Below are positions 1-19,699 of a stretch of 64,000 nucleotides of DNA, in pieces. Source of the DNA: Tetradesmus obliquus (Eukaryota; Chlorophyta; Chlorophyceae; Sphaeropleales; Scenedesmaceae); assembly GCA_030272155.1 (NCBI GenBank), contig CP126198.1, positions 806,001 to 870,000 on the forward strand, given 5' to 3'. Within the stretch, counting starts at the first letter, position 1. Each line of letters starts with the position of its first letter. The position numbers and the translations under genes were made by a program. Under the pieces are notes generated by a model. It saw only the letters and a program-made list of their open reading frames with translations, did no database searches and was not told the DNA's origin.

Positions 1-1
1 A

Positions 2-8870
<8,869 letters not shown>

Positions 8871-10600
8871 GGTGGTTCAGGCATCCTCCATGCAGATGCT
8901 GTAAGGCATGTGCTAGGCTGTGGGTTGCAGCTAGCTGCAGGTACAGTGATGTGCCTGCCAGCACAGCCGTGCTGCACAGCCTGTTGGGTAGTGGAGGTGG
9001 GATGCAGTTCTTTTTAGGAGTTTGTGCCAAAGTGCACAAGTCGTGATGATGGTTTCTGCAGCCTGGTGTAGTGCTGCTACTGGAGCAGCAGCTGCTCCCG
9101 CTTGTGCATGATGTTTAGCACATAGGTGCATCTGCAATCATGCATGCATTTGAGCTGCATGGATTGCTCATTCATTTGGTGTCGGTTGCACATCCATGCT
9201 GTAGCTTCTCCTGCTGTATACGCATACACACATGCCATGTGCATAGCCTATACCAGTAGGTGCACCCCTTTTGGGTGATGCATGCAGCTTGTTGCAATAG
9301 TTTGCTGGCTTGATGTAGAGTTTTGTTGCCAGGAACAGAATAATTGCATGGGTATAACTATGCATAAGCACATTGTTTGGGTGTGGGTAGACTAGAAGAA
9401 CTTGCAGAGTAGTGACATCTTGCTGGTGTTGGCCTTTGCTGCTGATCAAACGATTGCAGGAAATAACGCTAGCGCGTACTTTTAGACTAGTGTGTGTGCA
9501 TGAAAGTGTGTGGACAGCTCGCGCTGTTGCGCGCAGGAGATGTGATGGGATGGCGACATACAATTCAACCACATGCTGAGTAAGCATGGCCCAACCTTTT
9601 TTGTATCAGAGCATCGGTTGTACCTTGTAGCAGTAGCGGTGAGCACGCTTGTATCGCCAGTGAAGTGCATGTGTGTGCATGTGCATGCATTATTGCCTCA
9701 GTCGCTGTCCATCCGGCAGTGTAGTTGTGTCTGGCTGCTGCTGTTGCACGAAAGTGCCACATACAGCAGCACGGCAAGCATGGATTTCTTCCTGGTTAGC
9801 CAGCCACCAGTTTTACCTTTTGGTGGCTTAGCTATGCAGCAAACAAGCAAAAACAGGAGCTGCTGAAGCCTGCTTTGTGCTAGGATTCAATGCAGACCTT
9901 TGTGCTAGGATTCAATGCAGAGCAGGGCAGTGTGATGCTGATGTCAGGGCAGCCCTTCTGTGGTTGCAGCGTATTAGTGGATGCTTGGATAGAGGGAGGT
10001 GCCTTCCAGGTGGCCTGTAGAGTTGTAGATTTGCCCGGGAAGTGGTCTTCTGCGGCTATTGTTGTGGCAAGAGGAATAGTGTGCTGTTCAGTGGTGTGCA
10101 TTCAGTCTGTTGCTTGCAAGCGCAGTAGCAATCAAGTTTCGGTGCCTGGTTGTGCACAGCATCAGGCCGGAGCTCAGGCCGTACAATATCATGTAACATC
10201 ACGCATGTAATGTATTGAGCCATAAATTCTTCGACCTAAAGTTTATGGCCAGCGTCAGCTAGTTACAAATTGCAGTTCCCAACCCCATGGCCAGGCTACA
10301 GCAATCACCACGAGGCTTCCCTGTGCCGTGTTCACGGTGTTTGCAGTAGCATTAACACTATTGAGACGCCATGTAATCTATTTATGCAAACCCAGCTCAG
10401 AAGGCTAGTTGCCACATGCTGATGCATCTGTGGTTGTACCGTGCGGTACATGCTAGCATGCCATCATGGCATTGCTGTCATCAAACCTGCTTTGCCCTTT
10501 GTCCGCAGTAGCACGCACGATTCAAGTTCAAATAAGGTTTTATTTCATTGCTTTTCTATCCATCCCAACAGATATAGAAGCCTGCTCTAGCAAATACAGG
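8871..10600. other. Intergenic stretch, no gene seen
   Basis: About 1.7 kb between the cellulase stop and the prolyl 4-hydroxylase start. The short open frames here have no recognisable motif and no consistent splice sites. It should hold the cellulase 3' UTR and the promoter of the next gene. Confidence 0.5.
8900..8904 (+). terminator. TGTAA poly(A) signal candidate for the cellulase
   Basis: TGTAA, the usual green-algal polyadenylation signal, lies 30 bases after the cellulase stop. Other TGTAA copies occur further on (for example near 10206), so the functional one is not settled. Confidence 0.3.
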
Positions 10601-13600
10601 ATGCGCGCCATCACCGTACTTGTGCTGCTGTCTGCTTCACTCGTTATAGCAGCTGCAAACGATGTAGACACAAATGTTGTAGAAGATTCAGGTCGGCGGC
10701 TCCTGCGTATCCCTGCTACGCTGGAGATTGCGCACTTTTACCGCGCAGCATCTGCAGTGGTAGTGCCTCGCGATGCCCATTCGAGAAGCACGAAGTAAAC
10801 CAGACTTAATTTCATCTTGCAGACGCCGCAACATCCACGCCCGCAGCACGCCTAGCGCTCAGCATGCAGCACTTGCAGGTGGGTACTGTCAAGCAGTAGC
10901 TGCAGGGCACAAGTGTGCTATTGCAGGACACTTGAAAGAACCTATGTGCAGTGTTCGGCACAACACAGAACTGATGAAATCACACAACTGGGTACTTTGA
11001 TTTACAGTGATCCTGGTAGCTAGTCATGAGGGGCAAGGCGTCAGGGCTCCTGCAAAGTCCGGCATGCCCTTGCCAGTCACTGCAGTGCTCAGCAGCAGCT
11101 GCGGCTCCTTGCCTGCAGGTGCTGGATGAAAAGGCACGCATCTTCCTGATCCCTGAGTTTGTTTCAGAGGGTGAGGACTAGCAACGGTGCCAAACCTGCA
11201 TGTCTGCTAGCGACAGGGCGGCCAGCAGTACAAACAGCTCCAGCAGCACCACCAGGACCAGCAGCATTTGGGAGCATGCACATATATCGTGCTACATCTC
11301 AGCCCAACTCTCATGATACTAGGCTCACCCAACTGCCTAGTTGCCACCGCATTTGGCGAGTGCATCATAATTCACAAGGGGCAAGTAGTAGGCAATGTTT
11401 TGATTTCAATATTGACATGTTATAACGCCGTAAAAACATGCCTGATGACGCCCTGTTTTGCAGCCGAGGCGGATCACCTGGCGCAGCTGGCTGAGCCCAA
11501 CCTTCAGCGCAGCGGCGTGGTCAAGACAGCAGAGGGCGGCGCAGCAGCGGCAGCGCTGCACAGCATACGGACAAGCTCGGGAGCATTCCTGGAGCGCGGG
11601 CAGGATGCAGTGGTGCGGGGTGAGTGTGGCTGCCTGCAGGAAAGGCTCCTAGAGCAGCAGGGTGTTCTCAGGTTGCAGTGGTGCGGGGTGAGTGTGGCTG
11701 CCTGCAGGAAAGGCTCCTAGAGCAGCAGGGTGTTCTCAGGTTGCAGTGGTGCAGGGTGAGTGTGCTTGCAGGACAGTGTGGCTGGCCAGCAGGGCTGCAG
11801 CAGTGGTGCATGGTCAGGGTATGGTCGGGATGCAGTGGTGGTGGGTGAGTGTACTTGCAGGACACTGTCCCACAAGCAGCCAGTGCGAAGCAGCTGAATG
11901 ATGCATTGTCTTGCAGTGAGTGTGCTAGCAGGGTGTCCTGCCTGGGCAGAGCAGCTTGGGCGAAGCGGACTGAGTACGCAAGAGCGTGAGCAGGGTGTGG
12001 TTTGGGTGCGGTGGTTTGCGGTAAGTGTGCTTGCAGGGCAAGGGCCTGGACAGCCACGGGGCAACCACCTTTGGTTAGTGCGGCTTGGCACGTCATCAGC
12101 TGCGTGGCAAGATGCATAGTGCCTCGCCATATTCCTGCTGCAACGGTGCTGTGTTTGAAGCTCTGGCCTCGCTGCTGCTACGTCTGCTGTTGCTGCTGCT
12201 TGTGTGCTGCAGACATTGAGCAGCGCATTGCTCTGTGGAGCATGATGCCTGTGGACAACGGCGAGAGCATGCACGTGAGCGCAGGGCTAGCACAATGCTG
12301 TTGCCCAGGTGGCTGCTGCAGCACACTAGCCTCAACCTTGGCAGCCGCAAGCATCGCTGATAACGATACATACAGAGCAAGCTACTCCACGGCACCTGCT
12401 GGTGGTGCTGCTGCAGAGACAGTCACTGTTGATACGTGTGCTCCCTGTACTGCTGCAGTTGGACGATATGTTTTGTTCTTGCATAGCTATCAGTTTAATC
12501 CACTGCTTGTTCGACTGTGTTTGACTGTGTTTGACTGTGTTTGACCGCAGGTGATGCGCTACAATGACGGCGAGAAGTACGATGCGCACTTTGACTGGTT
12601 CTTCGACAACAGCAGCATCGCCAACGGCGGCAACCGTCATGCCACTGTGCTGCTGTACCTGTCTGACGTGGAGGAGGGAGGAGAGACGGTGAGGCGCTCC
12701 CCCTGTAGTGAAGGTTATCAGCATCTGTGCGGTGCATATCCAAGTAAACATTCAGCATCAACAAGGTAGCCTACCTTATTATTGGATAATGCACAGGGTG
12801 TGTCATTCAAATATTGAGGAGGAGGAGAGACGGTGCTGCGACCCCACTGCATAAGTCAAGAATGTAGGTGCTGCAGTGCACATGCACGTCACATGCAGCG
12901 GGTGCCACCGTGCTGGTGATGTGGAGGAGGTGAGAAGCTGAAGCAGCAGTGCTGCAGTGGCGCTTGTGTCACTTATAATGTGCGCAATTGTACCAGGAAG
13001 TCTTCGAATGCCGTAACCTGCAACCGCTCTCTTCAGCAGCACCGCCAACCACATGATTGCAGCTTTGTGCTCTACTGTTTCCTGCTGCTGCCGCCAGGTG
13101 CTCCCATGAACCCCAGTGACGCCGGCGCCAGCACTGAGCTGTCAGCAACACCGTCACCCACATGCTTTCTTGTTGTGTTATTGTTGCCTGCTGCTGCCGC
13201 CAGGTGTTCCCCATGATCCCCAGTGAGGCTGATGCCAGCGCTGAGGTGTCAGAGTGTGCACAGGGCAAGCTGGCCGTGAAGCCGAGGAAGGGATCAGGTG
13301 AACATCTCATTGATCAGACACATGTCTTTGCATCTAGGGTTTTGCACATCAAACACGCGCACATTGCAGCAACCCTGCAGCTCGTAGGGCAATATTATTA
13401 TAGGGTGCGGCTGCTAGTACAACTCCGGACGCCAACACCAACACCATGCATTGCAGCTTCGCTTGCTCCGCGCTGCCATTTCATTGTGATACCTATCAAG
13501 CATTTGTGCTCTTGCCGCCCCCGCTGCATTGTTTCTGCTGCTGTGCTGTGCAGCGCTGCTGTTCCACTCCCAGGACGCCACTGGCGCCTTGGAGCGCCGC

Positions 13601-13762
13601 TCGCTGCATGCCTCATGCCCGGTGCTGCGCGGAACAAAGTGGGCCGCCAGCAAATGGATCCGCACAGGGCGCTACATGACTAAAAGCGAGCTACTGGGCA
13701 TGGTGCAGCAGCTGCAGCGCATGCAGGCGGTGCTGTCAACAGCCGGCAGGATCAAGCAGTGA
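10601..13762 (+). CDS. Prolyl 4-hydroxylase, alpha-subunit-like
   Basis: 2-oxoglutarate/Fe(II) dioxygenase that hydroxylates peptidyl proline in the secretory pathway, as needed for algal wall glycoproteins. Phase-consistent exons: 10601-10691, 10823-10878, 11119-11170, 11464-11619, 12213-12274, 12551-12688, 13204-13297, 13554-13762; 285 residues, normal for the plant/algal family. The start [19 protein letters not shown] is a signal peptide. The core is clear: [42 protein letters not shown] with the HxD iron ligands, [19 protein letters not shown], then [20 protein letters not shown] with the third iron His and the 2-oxoglutarate Lys. The first two exons are the least certain because the donor at 10692 is weak. 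The neighbour upstream is a Pro-rich wall-type cellulase on the same strand. Several introns contain junction-spanning repeats. Confidence 0.9.
11600..11850 (+). repeat. Donor-side copies of a prolyl 4-hydroxylase exon end
   Basis: The end of the exon finishing at 11619 (CAGTGGTGCGGG followed by GTGAGTGTGG) is repeated in tandem downstream at about 11675-11695 and 11743-11765, with a period near 68 bases, and in weaker form after that. Each copy carries its own donor and no acceptor. The first donor gives the correct phase into the exon at 12213. Confidence 0.75.
12810..13161 (+). repeat. Donor- and acceptor-side copies flanking one P4H intron
   Basis: Within the intron 12689-13203, two degenerate copies of the preceding exon end (GAGGAGGAGAGACGGTG at about 12820 and GTGGAGGAGGTGAG near 12915) lie downstream of the true donor. 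A copy of the next exon head after a CAG (about 13099-13155, reading VLP rather than VFP) lies upstream of the true acceptor at 13203. Confidence 0.65.
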
Positions 13763-13781
13763 TGCGCTTGCTGAAATGATG

Positions 13782-13786
13782 TGTAA
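13782..13786 (+). terminator. TGTAA poly(A) signal candidate for prolyl 4-hydroxylase
   Basis: TGTAA about 20 bases after the first stop codon at 13760-13762. A second TGTAA at 14583-14587 follows the duplicated last exon, so two alternative 3' ends are possible. Confidence 0.3.
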
Positions 13787-13845
13787 TCTGTTGTGATCGG
13801 CTGGGCTCAGTCGGCAAGGGCTTTCCAATGCCGTGAATTAGAGAA

Positions 13846-14016
13846 GAGCGCCGCTCGCTGCATGCCTCATGCCCCGTGCTGCGCGGTACAAAGTGGGCTG
13901 CCAGCAAATGGATCCGCACGGGGCGCTACATAACCAAGAGTGAACTGCTGGGCATGGTGCAGCAGCTGCAGCGCATGCAGGCGGTGCTATCAACAGCCGG
14001 CAGGATCAAGCAGTGA
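13846..14016 (+). repeat. Duplicated terminal exon of prolyl 4-hydroxylase
   Basis: The last 171 bases of the gene, from [11 protein letters not shown] to the stop, are repeated with a constant offset of 254 bases and very few changes (for example GRYMTKSE becomes GRYITKSE). The copy keeps the third iron-ligand His, the Lys and the stop codon, but starts inside the exon and has no clear acceptor of its own. It could be an inert duplication or, if an acceptor is used, an alternative last exon. Confidence 0.85.
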
Positions 14017-14639
14017 AAGGCATTGTATTTTGAAAGTCAGATCCATTCGGGGTGCTTCATGACAGATGATGGGCTTTTGGGCATGTTTGAGACCTGGGGT
14101 TTGATGTTGAAAGTTGCCACCCCGTCGAGGTGCTGGTCAACACTGTGACCCTGACAGTCACTGTTGTGGCGATTACATGGTGTCCAGCACAATTTTAAAC
14201 CCAGTGCTCTTGCAAGCATCGCAGATAATGCGGAGTGTGGTCGTTTATGGTTGCCTTCATGAGTATGTACAGGCTATGTGGTGAAATGGTGATGCTGACG
14301 TGGTAATGCTGGCTGCTGCATGTATAAGCTGCTGCTGGTGGCTGTCATGCATACGCTGAACGTTATTGGCTGGCAGCTGGCAGCTGGCTGCACGTCTGGC
14401 TGCACGTCAGACTGAGTTTAAAATCTGCGGAATTACGGCCCATCAGATTTAGCGGTGCAGAACACCAGCTGGCAGCCAGACAGGCACTTTTGGGGACCAA
14501 CACTAGGGTTGTGCTCGCCAGACCCGCTGCCCAAAAGCTGCCGGCTTCTGTGTGACCACCCCAGCTATACAACACGATTAGCTGTAATTGTCACATTCCT
14601 CCATCTGTCGTAACAATCACGTACAATGCTGTCTAGCCG

Positions 14640-15139
14640 GTGTCGCATGTGCCGGTCTACAGTCCCGACAGCAGCACCGAGAGGCTGCTTTCCTGCGCGA
14701 TGCAGATACAAAAACAAAAGGTGATTGCTGAAGCTTCTGCTGTAATTGACTTACGTTCACACGGTGGTGTCAGCAGCAGTGACTTTCAGCAGCATCTCTC
14801 TGCTGCTCATGCTGCCTTGCTGTCATTATCTCTTCGCAGCAGCAAAACGACCGCAGAACATCGCACAGACAACGCCACAAAAACCAGCAACGCCAGCAGC
14901 AGCTCTGCCTATCAGCAGCTGCTGCAGTGGGCAACTGGGCAGCCCCTGGAGCAGCTGCCAGTGGCTGTGCAGCAGCACCCGCAGCACGGCCGCTGCCTGG
15001 TTTCTGTCAGGCCCATTGCAATAAATGAAGTTATTCTGGCTGTTAAAGCTGACAAGGCCTTCAGCAGTCAGGTGAGGGGGCCAGCGGCGCAGCCGGAGAA
15101 CGATAAACTATTATATCACATTACCACACCACAGCAGCC

Positions 15140-15180
<41 letters not shown>

Positions 15181-15913
15181 CCATTGCATGTTACTAATCA
15201 GCCTGCTAGCACATCCTGTGCACAAGAGAGACCAGCATTGACTTCGATCTGCCCTCCGCTGTTTGCTGCTGCTGCAGCCAGGTGACCAGCAGACGATGCA
15301 TTGGGCAGCTGACATGGCGCTGCGGCTGCTGCGGGAGCGCCACGCATCCCGACAGCACAACAGCAGCAGCAGCAGCAGCAGCAGCGGCGGCACCAGCAGC
15401 AGCAGTTTTTGGCAGCCTTGGCTAGCCAGCCTGCCGCAGCATGTGCCAACGCCGCTGGAGTTTACAGCAGCAGAGGTGCAGCAGCTGGTCCTGCCAAGCA
15501 CAATACAGGTGTGTGTCTTGGCTGTCCTGGCTGCCTGCACTGTAGGAAGCCGTGGTCTGGGCACGATTGCTGCCCACAGCAGACTGCTGCACTTGCTAAC
15601 GCTGCTGCTGCCGGTGCTTCTCAGTACATGACAGGCGCGTGTCACCTGCTCCAGCAGCCGTGTGCTTGAGCATTTTTGTTGCTGCTTGTGCACAAACGCC
15701 TCTTGCTTGAACTTGCATGCTAGACATACAGTGTGTTCTTATGCCAATTGCCGCCATTGGAAAAGGTGAATTTCACATTCAGCAGCACGATGATGATCAT
15801 TCACCAGCATGCCTATGCTCAGGTCGCGCATGCCATTGGCATAGCGATGTCTGCACGCTATGCAGTTGACCTGCTGCTGTGAGTGGCGCAGTGACACGGC
15901 ATATGTGCGGTGC

Positions 15914-15961
<48 letters not shown>

Positions 15962-18345
15962 AGGCAGTGCACAGGCTGCAGTCTTCCGTAGAGCTCTGCT
16001 TTGCTGAGCAGCAGCAGCAACTTGCAGCAATTGGGTGCAACTGGCAGGACTTCCTGTGGGCGGTGCAGGTGGGGCCTGGCACGGCTCAAAGCACCTCATG
16101 TGTGCGCGTACATTGCATGCTTGTTTCAAAACCTGCGTGCTCAACCTCTGGTGATTGGCCCATATTAATGGTTGCAAGTGGGATTGTGGAATCTGCTGGA
16201 GAGGCCGGGCCGGGGCGGCAAGCACACTCAGATTCGTGTGTGCTTGGCTGTGGGGTCTCTGTGTGGATGGGAAAAAACCCCAGAGCCGCTGACCTGCTGA
16301 TGCATCAGCATCAGCCATTATGACATTGTCTTTGCACTGGCTTCTTTGTGTCCCTTATGTAGGATACGGTGCGTATCCTGTTGCTGATCCAAACTGCCCA
16401 TGGCTTTATTGGCATAAATTGTGTGCTACTGCAGGTGCTGCACAGCAGGTGCACAAGTGTGTTCATCAATTCGTACTGGCCATGGCCACAATGGCTTGGC
16501 ATTCGACATCAATTCTTTTGCTTGCTGCTGCAGGTGCTGCACAGCAGGTGCTTCCTTGATGCTGCCTCATCAATACTGGCCATGGTTCCAATGGCTTGGC
16601 ATCTGACTTTATCTCTGTGCTTGCTGCTGCAGGTGCTGCACAGCAGGTGCTTCCTGGATGCTTCCTCAGGCTGCCATGTGGCTTGCACTGGCTGGCTTCG
16701 ATCCCTTGTGTAGTCAGTGCACATCCTGTTGCTGACCAGCAATGTCCATGTGCATAATCTGTGTGCTGCCGCAGGTGCTGCACAGCAGGTGCTTCCTGGA
16801 TGCTGCCTCAGGCTGCCATGTGGCAGTGCCTGGCATAGACATGGCCAACCACAGCAGCAGCGCAGCGAATGCAGCTGTGCAACTGCACCAGCAGCACTGC
16901 CCAGGCGCGGAGGAAGAGATTGGTGCGGCCACAGACAAAGCCGCAGCAACATCTGGACTAGGAAGCAGTAAGAGCAGCAGCGGCAACAGCAGCTGCTTTC
17001 AGCTTGTTGCAGGTGGGTTGGCTCTTGACTGGCTGATGCACTGCAGCGGCCAGCTTAGAGTGAGCTGATATGATATATAAGCATTGATGTCAGGGTACGG
17101 CTGCTGAAACAGAGTGCCTGGCATAGACATGGCTAACCACAGCAGCACTGCAGGCAACGCGGCCGTGTGGCTGCACCAGCAGAGCAAGGAGGCTAGCGCG
17201 GCGCTTGAGGTGGTAAGGGATGACGCAGCAGCAGCTGCAGGGCTAGGAGGCAGCAGCAGCAGCAGCAGCTGCTTTCAGCTAGTTGCAGGTGGGTTTGCTG
17301 CCTAATGGTTGGAGTTGCCCAAAGCAGAGTTGCAAACTTACGTCAAGTATGATGCTGTACAAGTAAAGGCTACACACATCAGCCAACTTTAGGGCATGCA
17401 GCACCCACCTTTGTGCCCTGCGCTGTGCTGCTGTCCTTGCCTTATTGAACCTTGCAACACTCATCGCCGTTTCCGACGCTAGGGTTTTATGTGCCTGCTG
17501 CTTCTGCTGCTGCTGTTTAATGTGCTGCCTCAGGGCCTGAAGGAGTTTCTGCTGGGGAGCAGGTCTGCATCAGCTATGGCAGCTGGCCAGCAGAGCCCTT
17601 CCTGCTGCTGTGGGGTTTTACCCCTTCCCCAAACCCTGCTGATGCAGTGGTTGTCTTCAGCAGCTTGCAGGACATGGCGGCGTGTTACTTTGACTATTTA
17701 AAAAGCAAGCTGACAGCTGGGGGCGATGGGCAGCAGCTGCTGCAGTGCGAGCAGCTGGGTGAGGCAGTGCAGCAGCAGCTGATTGCAGCAGGTAGCAGTA
17801 GTGGTAGTAGCAATGGGTTTGCAAACATGTCCGTTGATGCTGCTGGTGTTGATGGGCGGCTGAAAGTGGCCCTGAATGTGCTGCATGACGCCGCTGCATC
17901 TGCAGCAGCAGGCATGCTGCAGCGGCAAGCCAACAACAACAGCAGCAGCAGCAGCACACAGCAGCCGCAAGCAGATGCAGTAGGCCAATCGCAGCATGCC
18001 TGTCTGGCATCATTGGTTCGACAGGTGCAGCAGTTGAGGCTTGGTGAGCTTCTGGTGTACAGGCTGGGTGAGCTGGCTGACAACCTACAGCAATCTGCCA
18101 ATGCATGTGCAGCAACAATAGAGCGTTCGCAGGCGCAGCAGCAGCAAGCCGGTGTCAGCAGCAGAAACGGCAAAAGCAGCAGCAGCAGCAACACCAGCAG
18201 CAGCAGCAGCAGCAACAGCAGCAGGTACCAGCCATCTGCAGAGCACCTGCAGCTCATCCAGGCCTACTGCGCCAGCAAAGCAGCGCTGGCGCGGCAGCTG
18301 GCTGCAGGGTACCCGATCAGGATGTCTGGTGTGTTCTTGGTCTGA
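14640..18345 (+). CDS. SET-domain lysine methyltransferase, Rubisco LSMT/SETD-like
   Basis: Protein lysine methyltransferase of the class with a split SET domain (Rubisco large subunit methyltransferase, SETD3, SETD6). Phase-consistent exons: 14640-15071, 15278-15508, 15964-16068, 16775-17012, 17534-18345; 605 residues. Family marks in order: GRCLVSVRPIAINEVILAV (SET start), PWLASLPQHVPTPLEFTAAE, NWQDFLWAVQVLHSRCF, VPGIDMANHSS (the DxxNH motif), GEQVCISYGSWPAEPFLLLW and GFTPFPNPADAV, then a substrate-binding C-terminal part with Ser/Gln-rich inserts. The substrate cannot be told from sequence; a plastid target is possible. The start Met is the first in the open frame and is not certain. The intron before 16775 and the one after 17012 carry partial exon copies. 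Confidence 0.85.
15141..15179. repeat. (CAG)13 microsatellite
   Basis: Thirteen perfect CAG units in the first intron of the SET gene, about 100 bases upstream of the acceptor at 15277. Confidence 0.95.
15916..15960 (+). repeat. (CTG)15 tract forming an intron 3' end
   Basis: Fifteen CTG units run directly into the CAG acceptor of the SET-gene exon at 15964. No ordinary pyrimidine tract is present between the repeat and the splice site. Confidence 0.95.
16433..16774 (+). repeat. Three acceptor-side copies of the SET exon head
   Basis: Before the intact exon at 16775, the segment GCAGGTGCTGCACAGCAGGT (intron end plus exon start, QVLHSRC) occurs at about 16433, 16531 and 16630, spaced about 100 bases. 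The second and third copies extend through CFLDAAS/CFLDASS before losing similarity. Only the last copy continues into VPGIDMANHSS. Confidence 0.85.
17112..17288 (+). repeat. Second copy of the SET DMANHSS exon segment
   Basis: A diverged copy of the 3' part of exon 16775-17012: VPGIDMANHSS to CFQLVAG, ending in the same GCAG/GTGGGTT donor. Both copies leave the frame in phase 1, so either donor joins in frame to the exon at 17534. The copy lacks the SRCF part, so it would have to be added to or swapped for the 3' half of the first copy. Confidence 0.8.
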
Positions 18346-19338
18346 TGCAGGAGCGTGTGGTGCATCAGCATATGCCATTGCCATACAACTCACTGAGTGA
18401 CTGACTTAGTCAGTGAGTCAGTGAGTTCTAAGGTCCAGGCCACACATCTGAGGGCACAAGCCAAGTGTCGCAGCGTTGTGCGTTTGGCAAATACCACGGC
18501 TAGGTCTTTACTGATAGCGTGCTTGCTGCCTGGAGGCTGGACCGGTTGGTAACCAAAGTCAGCAGTGTCAGCTGCTGCCTGTCGCACTTGGCGGCCAGAA
18601 CTGCACTCATACAACTGCTGCGCAGTAGTTCAGCTGTGGAGGAGTACAGGGCTTCACTCAAGCGTCAATAAACGTTTTTAGGTACTATCTAACTTCTCAT
18701 TGGAGAATAGCAGTGTCAGGCAGATCGGCCTAGCACTCACAGGCAGATTTGGCACTGCTGGAGCAAGGTCTAGCCAAGTACTTCACATACCTGCCCCTGT
18801 CAGTCACCAAAACAGACCAAAAGGTAAATCAAAAGGTTATCGATTGGTTAACCATCGGTATAATCCACTCACAAGTCTCTCAAATGCAAAACTTGACTGT
18901 GCCATCCAGGGCGGGAGCAGCTGCCAGCTGTCACATCCACTTTCAGTCCCTGCCATGCACAGCAGTGGCTGCACAATGCAAAATGTGACACTATCTGCAC
19001 AATGCACTCAGATAGGGCCCATCCACAGGCTGTAGCAGAGGGTAAGGACTATCCAAAGGACTACTTGCCCAAAAGTGCCCAAAAGTATGCATGGGCATCC
19101 AGTATTACATGAATTTATATGCAAAGTTGATCTGTACTGTTGATTGACTGGCAGTTGACAAAAGCACAGTGGCAAGCCCAAAAGTGCCCAAAAGTGTTGG
19201 GCAAGTGTCTTGCCGTTCAGGCATAATAATTTTAGTCTTCTTGTAAGCCATACCTTATCGGCATCGGCAACCGCGCCCCGTAACGGAGCGGAAACTACGA
19301 CTATTATTGCCTCTCTATTGGTGAGGGGTAGACGCCGT
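18346..19338. other. Gene-poor stretch after the SET gene
   Basis: No convincing gene. An imperfect inverted repeat lies at about 18389-18427 (arms built of CTCACTGA/TCAGTGAG units). The sequence GCCCAAAAGTGCCCAAAAGT occurs at 19067 and again at about 19178, and GCCGTTCAGGCAT at 19213 and 19333. These look like small local duplications. Confidence 0.5.
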
Positions 19339-19686
19339 TCAGGCATGAGCTAAGGCGCCGCTTTTGTACAACAGCAGCACAACCATGCCACCCACGAGAA
19401 CAAATATTATCATCAAAATCACCAACTCCTTAGGCTTTTCTGTGCCCCAACTGAGAACTTGGGCCAGCAGCTGAACGAGCCACAACCAGGGCTGTTTCAG
19501 CTCCAGAGCTGTCACCGCAGCTCCCCAGGCACCACAAAACCCCAACCAGCCCCAAAAGGGGGTGGGTGTCAGAGCTGCCCAACCATGCTTCAGCACGGCA
19601 GTGATGAGCAGCACCAAGGTCACCAACACCACCAGCAAAGGTGGGACCCAGCGAAGTACAGGGAAGTCCCCTGCGCAACATGACAA
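19339..19686 (-). CDS. Small hydrophobic membrane protein, hypothetical
   Basis: An open frame of 115 residues with three or four likely membrane segments: about residues 14-33 (VPPLLVVLVTLVLLITAVL), 44-62 (FWGWLGFCGAWGAAVTAL), possibly 66-80, and 88-109 (LVILMIIFVLVGGMVVLLLY). The loops contain few charges. I recognise no family. The hydrophobic periodicity argues for real coding, but no neighbouring exon or strong start context supports it, and it might be one exon of a longer gene. Confidence 0.4.
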   Translation of the reverse strand: MSCCAGDFPVLRWVPPLLVVLVTLVLLITAVLKHGWAALTPTPFWGWLGFCGAWGAAVTALELKQPWLWLVQLLAQVLSWGTEKPKELVILMIIFVLVGGMVVLLLYKSGALAHA

Positions 19687-19699
19687 ACTGATTCTTCAT

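Noticed and set aside
15121-16089. Poly-Leu, poly-Cys and poly-Gln frames over CTG/CAG runs
   Set aside because: All six frames of a CTG run are open; these are repeat artefacts. The same applies at 41107-41425, 54031-54463 and 55491-55895.
19213-19345. GCCGTTCAGGCAT direct repeats as possible element ends
   Set aside because: The repeats are 13 bases long and 120 bases apart, with no internal element or target-site duplication visible.
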